NCBI GenBank assembly: GCA_003660865.1
Contig: QMVA01000026.1
Coordinates: 1-11,329, forward strand
Reading direction: 5' to 3'
From: Candidatus Nanohalarchaeota archaeon
Lineage (GTDB): Archaea > EX4484-52 > B79-G9
DNA: 11,329 bases
Shown here: one piece after another, positions 6,581 through 11,329 of the stretch
Numbering within the stretch: position 1 is the first letter of the stretch
Layout of the letters: each line of letters starts with the position of its first letter
The notes under the pieces: generated by a model
The model's input: only the letters and a program-made list of their open reading frames with translations
Databases searched by the model: none
What the model was told of the DNA's origin: nothing
Translations under genes and position numbers: made by a program

Positions 6581-7837
6581 ATGAATAAATATGAGTATAT
6601 TGATTTGAAGTATAGGCCGAAGCCATCGGATCTTGTTGCTAAGTATCGCATTGTCCCTAATGGTGTTTCTATTGAGAAGGCGTGTGAGCATATTGCTGCT
6701 GAGTCGTCTATCGGGACATGGACTGAGATCTGTACTATGTCTTCGCGCATAATGAATAAGCTTAAGCCACATGTCTACGATATTGATAAGCGCAGGGGGG
6801 TTGTCAAAATTGCTTATACTTCTGAGCTTTTTGAGGAGGGAAATATACCCCAGATTCTCTCAAGCATTGCCGGTAATATATTCGGGATGAATGCTATTAC
6901 GTCACTTAAGCTTCTTGATGTATCTTTTCCGAAAAAGATTATTACGGCGAGCCCGGGTCCTGCATTCGGGATAAAAGGTGTGCGGAAGGTGACTGGCATA
7001 AGCAAGAGACCGCTTGTGGGTACTATTATCAAGCCGAAGGTGGGACTTGATTCTCTGGGCCATACGAATGTTGCGTATAGTGCGTGGGTCGGTGGTCTTG
7101 ACATTGTAAAGGATGATGAGAACCTGACTTCGCTTCCGTTCAATAAGTTCAATGAGCGCATAAGGCTTACCTTAAGGGCAAGAGACAAAGCAGAGATTAA
7201 GACCGGTGAAAAGAAAATCTACATGCCTAATGTTACAGCTGAGACTAATGAAATGCTCAGGCGGGCGAGGTTTGTGAAAGCGCATGGCGGGAAGTATGTG
7301 ATGATAGACATACTGACTGCGGGATTCTCTGCTCTTCAGACGCTTAGGATTGCTGACCTTGGACTTGTGATTCATGCCCATCGCGCTATGCATGGAGCGA
7401 TTACCCGGAGTCCGGAGCATGGCATATCTATGCTTACTATTGCAAAAATCAGCCGGCTTATCGGTGTTGACCAGTTGCATATTGGCGCGATTATCGGGAA
7501 GATGCACGGTTCAGGCAAGGAAGTATTATCTATCCAGGAAGGTATCACTGCAAAGACTGTAAATGAAGATGATAAGCGTGATGTTCTATACCAAAACTGG
7601 TATGGCAGGAATCCTGTTTTGCCTGTGGCTTCTGGTGGGCTGCACCCGGGTCATGTGCTGGGGGTTATGAAGTATATGGGTCCTGATATTGTGATGCAAT
7701 TTGGCGGTGGATGCCACGGGCATCCGAAGGGCACAGAGGCCGGTGGGCGGGCTATCAGGCAGGCTGTGGAGGCAGTTGCTTTTAGGCGGCCGGGCGGTGA
7801 GGAGTTGAGGGAAGCGTTGTCGTACTGGGGCAAGTGA
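6581..7837 (+). CDS. rbcL: Ribulose-bisphosphate carboxylase, archaeal form III large subunit
   Basis: RuBisCO converts ribulose 1,5-bisphosphate and CO2 to two 3-phosphoglycerates. In archaea form III acts after AMP phosphorylase and ribose-1,5-bisphosphate isomerase in nucleotide breakdown. All active-site positions are present (spinach numbers in brackets): E41 (60), N99 (123), K151 and K153 (175, 177) in IIKPKVG, the carbamylated K177 with D179 and E180 (201, 203, 204) in KDDE, H267 and R268 (294, 295), H300 (327), loop-6 K307 (334), S351 (379) and the GGG at 375-377. So it should be active and is not a RuBisCO-like protein. At 418 residues it is short, as in form III. No small subunit or partner enzyme is in the window. 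The ATG follows GGTGATG. Confidence 0.96.
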   Translation: MNKYEYIDLKYRPKPSDLVAKYRIVPNGVSIEKACEHIAAESSIGTWTEICTMSSRIMNKLKPHVYDIDKRRGVVKIAYTSELFEEGNIPQILSSIAGNIFGMNAITSLKLLDVSFPKKIITASPGPAFGIKGVRKVTGISKRPLVGTIIKPKVGLDSLGHTNVAYSAWVGGLDIVKDDENLTSLPFNKFNERIRLTLRARDKAEIKTGEKKIYMPNVTAETNEMLRRARFVKAHGGKYVMIDILTAGFSALQTLRIADLGLVIHAHRAMHGAITRSPEHGISMLTIAKISRLIGVDQLHIGAIIGKMHGSGKEVLSIQEGITAKTVNEDDKRDVLYQNWYGRNPVLPVASGGLHPGHVLGVMKYMGPDIVMQFGGGCHGHPKGTEAGGRAIRQAVEAVAFRRPGGEELREALSYWGK

Positions 7838-7852
7838 AGTGGTTGTTGCGGT

Positions 7853-8251
7853 ATGGATTTTGAGTCTGCTTCTGATATCCAGAAGCGTGTCAATGGTATT
7901 ATTGATGTGCTTGAGTTAAATCACATAACTGCTCAAAATGTTATCTGTATGCGCTCGTATAAATCGAAGGCGAGGGCTTATGCGCGTATATGGTCGCTTC
8001 CGAGGATATGGCAGAAAGCGCTTGGAGTTGATGCGCATTATATTCTTGAGGTTCTGTCTGAGCATTTTGACAAGCAGTCTGTAGATGATCAGGACAGGAC
8101 ACTGATACATGAACTGATGCATATTCCAAAGACGTTTTCTGGTGCTCTTGTTCCTCATTCATGTTTTGGAAAGAAAATAGACAGGAGGTCTGTTGAGAAG
8201 TTGTATAGGGTTTTTGTTCTGAAACGGTTATATAGTGAAGACACTAATTAA
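7853..8251 (+). CDS. Putative small zinc metallopeptidase (HExxH)
   Basis: This 132-residue protein belongs to a family of short archaeal and phage-like putative metallopeptidases. H86-E87-L-M-H90 is the zinc and catalytic motif. It is followed at once by IPKTFSGALVPH, in which H102 is the likely third ligand; the family shows the same HE-LH-IPKTFSG-PH pattern. The N-terminal 80 residues are helical and basic, with no signal peptide or membrane segment, so it should act inside the cell on an unknown substrate. It starts 15 bases after the RuBisCO stop on the same strand, probably in one transcript, although the ribosome site is weak. The link with RuBisCO may be chance. The fold assignment is firm; a proven peptidase activity is not. 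Confidence 0.82.
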   Translation: MDFESASDIQKRVNGIIDVLELNHITAQNVICMRSYKSKARAYARIWSLPRIWQKALGVDAHYILEVLSEHFDKQSVDDQDRTLIHELMHIPKTFSGALVPHSCFGKKIDRRSVEKLYRVFVLKRLYSEDTN

Positions 8252-8335
8252 TTGAGTATAGTGCCTTCCCATATACATCAAGGCAATTTAGTTTTGGGTG
8301 ATGTTTGCTCATTTATTTTATGCCTTGAGTATAGT
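8252..8335. repeat. 11-base direct repeat with a short inverted repeat
   Basis: TTGAGTATAGT occurs at 8252-8262 and again at 8325-8335, bracketing the gap between the convergent metallopeptidase and nucleotidyltransferase genes. Inside, CAAGGCA (8279-8285) pairs with TGCCTTG (8321-8327). It could be a small insertion footprint with a target duplication, or chance in AT-rich DNA. Confidence 0.3.
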
Positions 8336-8925
8336 TATATTAGGCGGATGCCGTCACGGTGTACAGCTTCAGCGTATGGTATGTTCATCTTTGCGAAGTC
8401 GTCTTTTTTGAATATGTGTTCGTCTATGTCTTTTTTGAATCTCTTTTCGATTTTTGTTGTGACATCTTTTATTCTCATCATAGAATCATTGTCTGGCTCG
8501 CTTATGAATATAAGGGCAATGTCAAGGTCTGAATTCTTGCTGTCATTATGTTTTACTGTTGATCCAAATACGTAGATTGAGTCGATGTCAACAGCGTCGC
8601 TGAGTTGCCGGATGTATTCCCTCAATATTGTTGCTGTTTGATGGTCTATATTGTTTAAATCGTCTCTTTCTTTTTGGCATATTCCTGTGATGAAGTGAGA
8701 GTATTCGTTGCAGAGATTTATCTTGTATTGGGTTTTTCTGCCGGATTTCTGTCCTGTTATTATGTTGTTCTTTTCAAGGATGTTCATTGTCCGAAATATT
8801 GAATTTCCGCCGAGTTTCGTTGCCTTCTTTATTTCCTCTTTTGTGTATCCGTACTCCGGATCTTTCGTAAGTACTGAAAGTATCCTGAAGGCGGATTTCG
8901 AGCCAAGTACTATGTCTACAAGCAT
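8335..8925 (-). CDS. Winged-helix/MNT-type nucleotidyltransferase
   Basis: The 196-residue protein joins two domains. Residues 1-75 form a winged helix (KSAFRILSVL, YTKEEIKKAT, NSIFRTMNILEKNNII, then a basic wing GRKTQYKI). Residues 95-196 form a minimal nucleotidyltransferase with the exact G-S-x10-D-x-D motif (G121, S122, D133, D135) and a third acid near D168. MNT proteins with this motif include the MntA antitoxins that AMPylate HEPN toxins; no HEPN gene is visible here. The DNA-binding half could allow autoregulation or sequence-specific action. The frame is open 55 codons further upstream, but GGGAGT (8935-8940) lies 9 bases before the chosen ATG and a TATA box at 8989-8996 lies inside that extension. 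Confidence 0.85.
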   Translation of the reverse strand: MLVDIVLGSKSAFRILSVLTKDPEYGYTKEEIKKATKLGGNSIFRTMNILEKNNIITGQKSGRKTQYKINLCNEYSHFITGICQKERDDLNNIDHQTATILREYIRQLSDAVDIDSIYVFGSTVKHNDSKNSDLDIALIFISEPDNDSMMRIKDVTTKIEKRFKKDIDEHIFKKDDFAKMNIPYAEAVHRDGIRLI

Positions 8926-8988
8926 TTTATATCTACTCCCTTTTTTCTCTTTAGAAGATGTCAGAAGAAGATGATATGCTATTTTAAG

Positions 8989-8996
8989 CTTTATAT
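8989..8996 (-). promoter_or_regulatory. TATA box of the nucleotidyltransferase gene
   Basis: The minus strand reads ATATAAAG in the context CACATATAAAGC. A start site about 25 bases downstream (near 8966) gives a leader of about 40 bases that includes GGGAGT before the ATG at 8925. This supports the shorter 196-residue product. Confidence 0.55.
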
Positions 8997-9023
8997 GTGT
9001 TTGTTTTGTCTTTATGTAGTGGT

Positions 9024-9324
9024 GTGTCAACAACCGCTGGTCAAATAGACCGGCGGCATCTATGATTGCATCACAAAATACAACAAGCAATCTGAGAGCT
9101 TGAAATCAACCAATATATCCTATATTTCATGATGTCTTGCATACCCCACACACATCACCAAAGATTGTTGACACGCAAAGATTCTGCATATCGATATATT
9201 CAATTCGTCGAATATGTGGGAATACGACTTGTCGGATTCACAGCACTCAATAGGGTACTGTCAAAACCAATATTTTCTATGCGATTTTGCCATATCACTC
9301 AATGAGAATAGCGGAATCTTTAAC
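9024..9324 (+). repeat. Long copy of a three-block structured repeat
   Basis: This stretch has no credible gene. It is bounded at 9024-9033 and 9165-9174 by a perfect 10-bp inverted repeat (GTGTCAACAA/TTGTTGACAC). Right inside lies a 9-pair hairpin with one G-T (CCGCTGGTC, loop AAATA, GACCGGCGG; 9034-9056). A further stem, GATTGC/GCAATC, is at 9064-9092. A second outer stem pairs AAAGATTC (9177-9184) with GAATCTTT (9313-9320). The three blocks at 9026-9059, 9143-9182 and about 9296-9324 recur in the same order in the shorter copy before purA (3484-3601), which lacks most of the loop sequence. It could be an RNA family or a MITE-like element; no transposase is nearby. Confidence 0.7.
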
Positions 9325-9345
9325 GTTTTGAGAATGAGTGGGTTG

Positions 9346-9454
9346 TGGCGCCCCCGTCGGGATTTTCAGACGCGCACAGAGTTTTTGCGCATTTTTTGAA
9401 CCCGAGTCCGCGGAGTGACAGTCCACGATGATAGGCCAACTACACTACAGGGGC
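9346..9454 (-). tRNA. tRNA-Asp (GTC) with a T-loop intron
   Basis: Read on the minus strand, GCCCCTG pairs with CGGGGGC as the acceptor stem. The D arm holds GTGT...TCAT. GTGGA/TCCGC closes the anticodon loop CTGTCAC with anticodon GTC. TCGGG/CCCGA is the T stem. The discriminator is G, an aspartate identity base, and CCA is encoded. The T-loop TTCAAAT is split by 32 bases, so the mature tRNA is 77 bases against 109 in the gene. It lies about 90 bases after the 5S rRNA on the same strand. The spacer has no T-run, so the two may be co-transcribed; a TATA-like ACTATATC at 9482-9489 could also serve it alone. 5S and tRNA-Asp are linked in several archaea. Confidence 0.9.
9363..9394 (-). other. 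32-base tRNA intron at position 59/60 with bulge-helix-bulge fold
   Basis: The precursor folds as T stem UCGGG/CCCGA, a 3-base bulge AAU on the 3' side, a 4-bp helix UUCA/UGAA, then a 3-base bulge AAA on the 5' side. An A-C mismatch and a 7-bp stem AUGCGCA/UGCGCGU with a 9-base loop follow. Archaeal endonuclease cuts after the second base of each bulge; doing so here joins UUCAAA to UCCCGA and restores a standard T-loop. Introns in this non-canonical place are known in some archaea but are much rarer than those at 37/38. Confidence 0.85.
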
Positions 9455-9481
9455 GCTTATATCTTTTTTCTCTTAATGGTT

Positions 9482-9489
9482 GATATAGT
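9482..9489 (-). promoter_or_regulatory. Possible TATA box for tRNA-Asp
   Basis: The minus strand reads ACTATATC about 32 bases before the tRNA 5' end. The distance is a little long, and the upstream 5S promoter could serve both genes, so this is tentative. Confidence 0.3.
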
Positions 9490-9545
9490 GGGAGTTTTTT
9501 AGAGAATATGTGAATTTATGCGTTTATTTGCAGATAAATGTTAAG

Positions 9546-9663
9546 GGTCTGGCAGCGTCATGAGGTTCCCGTCGAAAGACAGTACAACTCAAGTCGCTGG
9601 AGAGCTTAACTTCCGAGTTCGGAATGAGATCGGGTGTTTCCTCTCCGCTATGACCGCCAGGGT
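9546..9663 (-). rRNA. rrf: 5S ribosomal RNA
   Basis: Read on the minus strand, the gene has the standard archaeal 5S order: CTGGCGGTCATAGCGG, then ACACCCG, the loop segment ATTCCGAACTCGGAAGTTAAG, and CCAGCG. CTGGCGG pairs with CTGCCAG to close helix I. Outside that, TTAAG and CTTAA continue the stem after a 3-base internal loop and may be a processing helix, so the exact mature ends are uncertain by a few bases. No 16S or 23S is nearby, so the 5S is unlinked, with its own TATA box at 9683-9690. tRNA-Asp follows downstream. Confidence 0.93.
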
Positions 9664-9682
9664 CTTAAGTTGAATGGTTAAG

Positions 9683-9690
9683 TTTATAAA
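9683..9690 (-). promoter_or_regulatory. TATA box of the 5S rRNA-tRNA unit
   Basis: TTTATAAA reads as a strong archaeal TATA box centred about 24 bases before the 5S 5' end, as expected when transcription starts at or just before the mature RNA. Confidence 0.7.
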
Positions 9691-9706
9691 TGTTATTGTA
9701 GAAGTC

Positions 9707-9860
9707 GGGGATTTTTGCTTTTATTCCCAAGTGGGTAAATACCCCGCAGCTTGCTGTGGATATAAATCACTTGGGAAGATTAAAAATCGCCGGCTTAGAA
9801 ATTCGCGTAATACCCCTGAGCTTGCTCCGGTTAGGATAGCGAATTTCAGGCGATTTTTTT
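9707..9860. repeat. Twin hairpins with a shared ACCCC-AGCTTGCT-GG core
   Basis: Two large hairpins fill most of the 329-base gap between the 5S promoter and acylphosphatase. Hairpin 1 has a perfect 10-bp stem, TTCCCAAGTG/CACTTGGGAA (9724-9777), with an inner CCGCAG/CTGTGG stem. Hairpin 2 has AAAAATCGCC/GGCGATTTTT (9782-9791/9849-9858), then AAATTCGC/GCGAATTT, with GAG-CTTG-CTC inside. Both apexes share ACCCC-N2-AGCTTGCT-N2-GG, 71 bases apart, so they look duplicated. GGGGATTTTT at 9707-9716 could pair with the first arm of hairpin 2 instead, and a T-run (9854-9860) ends it on the plus strand. They resemble REP-type palindromes; I cannot identify the family. Confidence 0.65.
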
Positions 9861-9925
9861 TATTTAGAGATGTTCGGTTAATTTTGTTTTTCTATAGTCG
9901 TTTTTCAATGAGATACTGGTTTAGA

Positions 9926-9934
9926 ATATAAAAG
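9926..9934 (+). promoter_or_regulatory. TATA box of the acylphosphatase gene
   Basis: TATAAAAG in the context AGAATATAAAAGC predicts a start near 9957 and a leader of about 36 bases. GGAGGGAT precedes the ATG at 9993. It lies downstream of the twin hairpins, so those would not be in this transcript. Confidence 0.6.
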
Positions 9935-9992
9935 CAGGTATATATTATTTGTGATTCCAGTTTATATAATAGTGAATTGGAGGGATGGCGCT

Positions 9993-10274
9993 ATGAAATA
10001 TGTGCATATTTTTATAACCGGCAGAGTACAGGGGGTATTTTACAGGGCATTCACGAAAAAAAGTGGAGATGATTGTGGTGTTAAAGGATGGGTGCGAAAT
10101 GTTCCTGATGGCAGGGTTGAGGTCTTTGCTGTGGGCGCAGAAGACAAAATAGATTCATTTACGGACAAGCTAAGAGCAGGCCCCCCTGCCTCAAGAGTTG
10201 ATGATGTAGATGTGACTGTGATAGCGCCGGAAGATGCAGAAGAAGAATACAGTGATTTCCAGATACTGCGTTAA
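9993..10274 (+). CDS. acyP: Acylphosphatase
   Basis: Acylphosphatase hydrolyses acyl phosphates such as carbamoyl phosphate and 1,3-bisphosphoglycerate. The 93-residue length is typical. GRVQGVFYR (10-18) holds the phosphate-binding loop and catalytic R18. GWVRN (32-36) holds catalytic N36, followed by the usual PDGRVEV strand. The final FQIL matches the common C-terminus. The start at 9993 is set by GGAGGGAT about 8 bases upstream; the frame is open 14 codons earlier without such a site. An out-of-frame ATG at 9985 leads to a stop after two codons. The gene stands alone with its own TATA box at 9926. Confidence 0.94.
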   Translation: MKYVHIFITGRVQGVFYRAFTKKSGDDCGVKGWVRNVPDGRVEVFAVGAEDKIDSFTDKLRAGPPASRVDDVDVTVIAPEDAEEEYSDFQILR

Positions 10275-10311
10275 GTTTACATAAGTGACATTGAGAAGTT
10301 TACTTTGCAGT

Positions 10312-10372
10312 ATAGTCAATCGTCAAATTATAGACCCTGTTGATTTCATATAAATCGATATCGATTGACTAT
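10312..10372. repeat. 11-bp inverted repeat
   Basis: ATAGTCAATCG (10312-10322) pairs perfectly with CGATTGACTAT (10362-10372) across a 39-base loop. GATTGACTAT occurs a second time at 10452-10461, so the left arm could also pair with that copy. No T-run follows. It begins 37 bases after the acylphosphatase stop. Confidence 0.55.
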
Positions 10373-10398
10373 TTCGAAGACAATATACTCCAAAAGCC

Positions 10399-10414
10399 TG
10401 GAACGCAAGTTCCA
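10399..10414. repeat. 6-bp hairpin with GCAA tetraloop
   Basis: TGGAAC and GTTCCA enclose GCAA, a GNRA tetraloop when transcribed on the plus strand. Its place between two longer palindromes suggests a structured RNA or the end of a mobile element. Confidence 0.4.
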
Positions 10415-10415
10415 T

Positions 10416-10465
10416 GATATGGCAATCCAACATAAAGGTCAATTATTGTTGGATTGACTATATCA
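10416..10465. repeat. 15-bp interrupted palindrome
   Basis: CAATCCAACA (10423-10432) pairs perfectly with TGTTGGATTG (10447-10456). Past a small internal loop, GATAT (10416-10420) pairs with ATATC near 10460-10465. The right arm carries the second copy of GATTGACTAT. Confidence 0.5.
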
Positions 10466-10480
10466 TAACATTTCTATATT

Positions 10481-10502
10481 TGTTATATCAACAGATATAA
10501 CA
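10481..10502. repeat. 9-bp palindrome abutting the broken gene's start codon
   Basis: TGTTATATC (10481-10489) and GATATAACA (10494-10502) form a perfect stem with loop AACA. The A at 10502 is the first base of the broken gene's ATG. It may be an operator for a dimeric regulator, or an RNA hairpin that would block ribosome access. ATAACA at 10465-10470 can compete for TGTTAT. Confidence 0.45.
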
Positions 10503-10797
10503 TGGAAACAAAAACAGACTTCATAGAAAAAGCCAATGTATTGAGATACCCGCGCTAGGATACTGTTCTTATGGCAGAAAAACATATCAGGCAACATGAC
10601 GGTGAACATAAAAAAAGAAAGTTGTGGGAATCACTGCCTAAAGGGAGGGGATGTACCAGACATTCTGCGTAGTTCTTGATTACCTGATTTATTCAAGAAA
10701 GGTATCAATTGATTCAGAAAGCAAAATAGGTTGGGTTTATTACCCGGGAAAAGCAAAAGAATACTACATAAGAGAAGATTTAGGTAGAAAAAAATGA
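10502..10797 (+). pseudogene. Broken gene of a short archaeal winged-helix-like family
   Basis: Two frames together read as one protein of about 98 residues. From the ATG at 10502 the frame gives METKTDFIEKANVLRYPR, then an in-frame TAG (10556-10558), then DTVLMAEKHIRQHDGEHKK and KRKLWESLPK. The second frame starts at ATG 10651 with MYQTFCVVLDYLIYSRKVSI, then SKIGWVYYPGK, and ends at TGA 10797. I recall intact archaeal proteins with this order (YPRLDTVLM, LW-LPKK-MMYQTF, YL-SGKI, EGKI-W), so a sense codon, probably leucine, has become TAG and one base is lost near the GGGAGGGG run. The pattern suggests a DNA-binding winged helix. Sequencing error could explain the shift but not easily the TAG as well. 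The 48-codon second part, preceded by GGGAGGGG, could still be translated. Confidence 0.6.
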
Positions 10798-10844
10798 AAA
10801 TACAATACCTCAGTCTTGCGCAGACAGAAGGCGGTTTTCTCAGA

Positions 10845-11156
10845 CTAGGCGCCAAGAATTTTGCTCCAGAATGATTTTTTTAGACCAAGTGCTTTTTCAA
10901 TCACATTTATTAAATACCCTTCGCTGGGAGCTCCTACAATTCTTTTGATTTCACGACCATCTTTGTCAAACATTAAAATTGAAGGAACTGACATAACTCC
11001 ATATTTTGATGATAATTCTTTTCCTTCAGAGGTCTTTATTCTTATTTTGCGGTATGACAATCCGTTATCATAATATTTTGGCGCAACTTTATTTACAACA
11101 GCTACAGCATTGGGACAGTGAGAACAATGAGAAGAAACAAATAATAGTATTTTCAT
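10845..11156 (-). CDS. Thioredoxin/glutaredoxin-like protein
   Basis: This is a 103-residue thioredoxin-fold protein. The first strand MKILLFVSS runs straight into the active site C11-S-H-C14, and the cis-proline loop is SVPSILMF (P58), followed by KDGREIKRIVGAPS. It resembles the small archaeal redoxins of about 85-110 residues that lack an N-terminal helix. The CxxC motif predicts dithiol-disulfide exchange in the cytoplasm; the partner reductase is unknown. The extra tail (LGLKKSFWSKILGA) is basic and amphipathic. AGGGGA lies about 7 bases before the ATG. The ATG overlaps the stop of a 29-codon ORF upstream, which suggests translational coupling. It is convergent with the broken gene ending at 10797. 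Confidence 0.88.
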   Translation of the reverse strand: MKILLFVSSHCSHCPNAVAVVNKVAPKYYDNGLSYRKIRIKTSEGKELSSKYGVMSVPSILMFDKDGREIKRIVGAPSEGYLINVIEKALGLKKSFWSKILGA

Positions 11157-11242
11157 TTGTTGTCCCCTGAATTCAATCTTACATTTTCTGCAGAAAGTAT
11201 TGTTTTAATTGCTAAAACAGAACCCATTATTTTCCTTTCCAT
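11153..11242 (-). CDS. Possible 29-residue ORF overlapping the thioredoxin-like gene
   Basis: An ATG at 11242 opens a 29-codon frame (MERKIMGSVLAIKTILSAEN...) whose TGA overlaps the next ATG as ATGA, the arrangement seen twice in the purA-fumarase operon. It has a short hydrophobic stretch and no recognised motif. No clear ribosome site precedes it. It may be a leader ORF, the end of a decayed gene, or chance. Confidence 0.3.
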   Translation of the reverse strand: MERKIMGSVLAIKTILSAENVRLNSGDNK

Positions 11243-11275
11243 AAAAACACCGCTAAAGCAATTCTACTCCCAAAA

Positions 11276-11329
11276 TTATTTGATTACAACATCTGAGACT
11301 ACGATTTTGTAAACATGGTCCCGCCGGGA
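11276..11329 (-). CDS. C-terminal end of a gene running off the window
   Basis: The minus strand is open from the window edge to a TAA at 11276-11278, giving 17 residues ending in RDHVYKIVVSDVVIK. The alternating hydrophobic pattern looks like a real final strand, but the piece is too short to assign. If real, it is the first gene of the unit that continues to the thioredoxin-like gene. Confidence 0.35.
   Translation of the reverse strand, partial: SRRDHVYKIVVSDVVIK

Noticed and set aside
8926..9090. 55-residue N-terminal extension of the nucleotidyltransferase
   Set aside because: It contains the TATA box and part of the structured repeat; GGGAGT precedes the inner ATG at 8925.
9214..9399. 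61-residue plus-strand ORF
   Set aside because: It lies across the repeat and antisense to tRNA-Asp, with no ribosome site or recognisable protein.
9674..9931. 85-residue plus-strand ORF over the hairpins
   Set aside because: Its codons come from the palindromic arms and it has no ribosome site.
3484..10502. CRISPR array
   Set aside because: The repeats are two diverged copies or single palindromes, with no regular spacing and no cas genes.
10556..10558. TAG read as pyrrolysine
   Set aside because: A frameshift also interrupts the same gene further on, there is no sign of Pyl genes in the window, and a simple nonsense change explains it.
10794..10874. 26-codon frame starting inside the broken gene's stop
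   Set aside because: It is mostly antisense to the thioredoxin-like gene's end and has no independent support.

Overview
The window is archaeal. The evidence is a form III RuBisCO, a two-subunit class I fumarase, Shine-Dalgarno motifs of the GGTGATG/GGAGG type with TATA boxes about 25 bases before inferred start sites, a 5S rRNA gene transcribed apart from any 16S/23S operon, and a tRNA-Asp gene whose T-loop holds an intron that folds as an archaeal bulge-helix-bulge splice site. I cannot name the phylum; a DPANN- or Altiarchaeota-like lineage is possible but not shown.

Layout. 1-750: an AT-rich reading frame without a proper start (perhaps a truncated gene) and a hairpin. 843-4156, minus strand: XTP/ITP pyrophosphatase, adenylosuccinate synthetase (purA), and fumarase alpha and beta, the last three joined by 4-base overlaps. 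4245-4800, plus strand: a small membrane protein and a YbjQ/UPF0145 protein. 4866-6414, minus strand: an AT-rich two-gene island with a C39-like cysteine peptidase and a 304-residue protein of unknown function. 6581-8251, plus strand: form III RuBisCO followed 15 bases later by a small HExxH metallopeptidase. 8335-8925, minus strand: a winged-helix/MNT nucleotidyltransferase. 8926-9992: RNA and repeat region with a long structured repeat, tRNA-Asp with intron, 5S rRNA, and twin hairpins. 9993-10274: acylphosphatase. 10312-10502: a run of palindromes before a broken winged-helix-like gene. 10845-11329, minus strand: a thioredoxin-like protein, a possible 29-codon ORF overlapping it, and the end of another gene.

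How the genes fit. PurA commits IMP to AMP using aspartate; PurB (not here) then releases fumarate, which the co-translated fumarase can hydrate to malate; the upstream pyrophosphatase removes ITP/XTP that can arise from the same IMP pool. RuBisCO of this type usually serves the archaeal AMP-degradation pathway, so AMP making and AMP use lie within about 3 kb, on opposite strands. The partner enzymes AMP phosphorylase and ribose-1,5-bisphosphate isomerase are not in the window.

The least ordinary items are (i) a three-block structured repeat present at 9024-9324 and in shortened form at 3484-3601, just before purA; (ii) the tRNA-Asp T-loop intron; (iii) the C39-peptidase/unknown-protein island; and (iv) the twin hairpins at 9707-9860.
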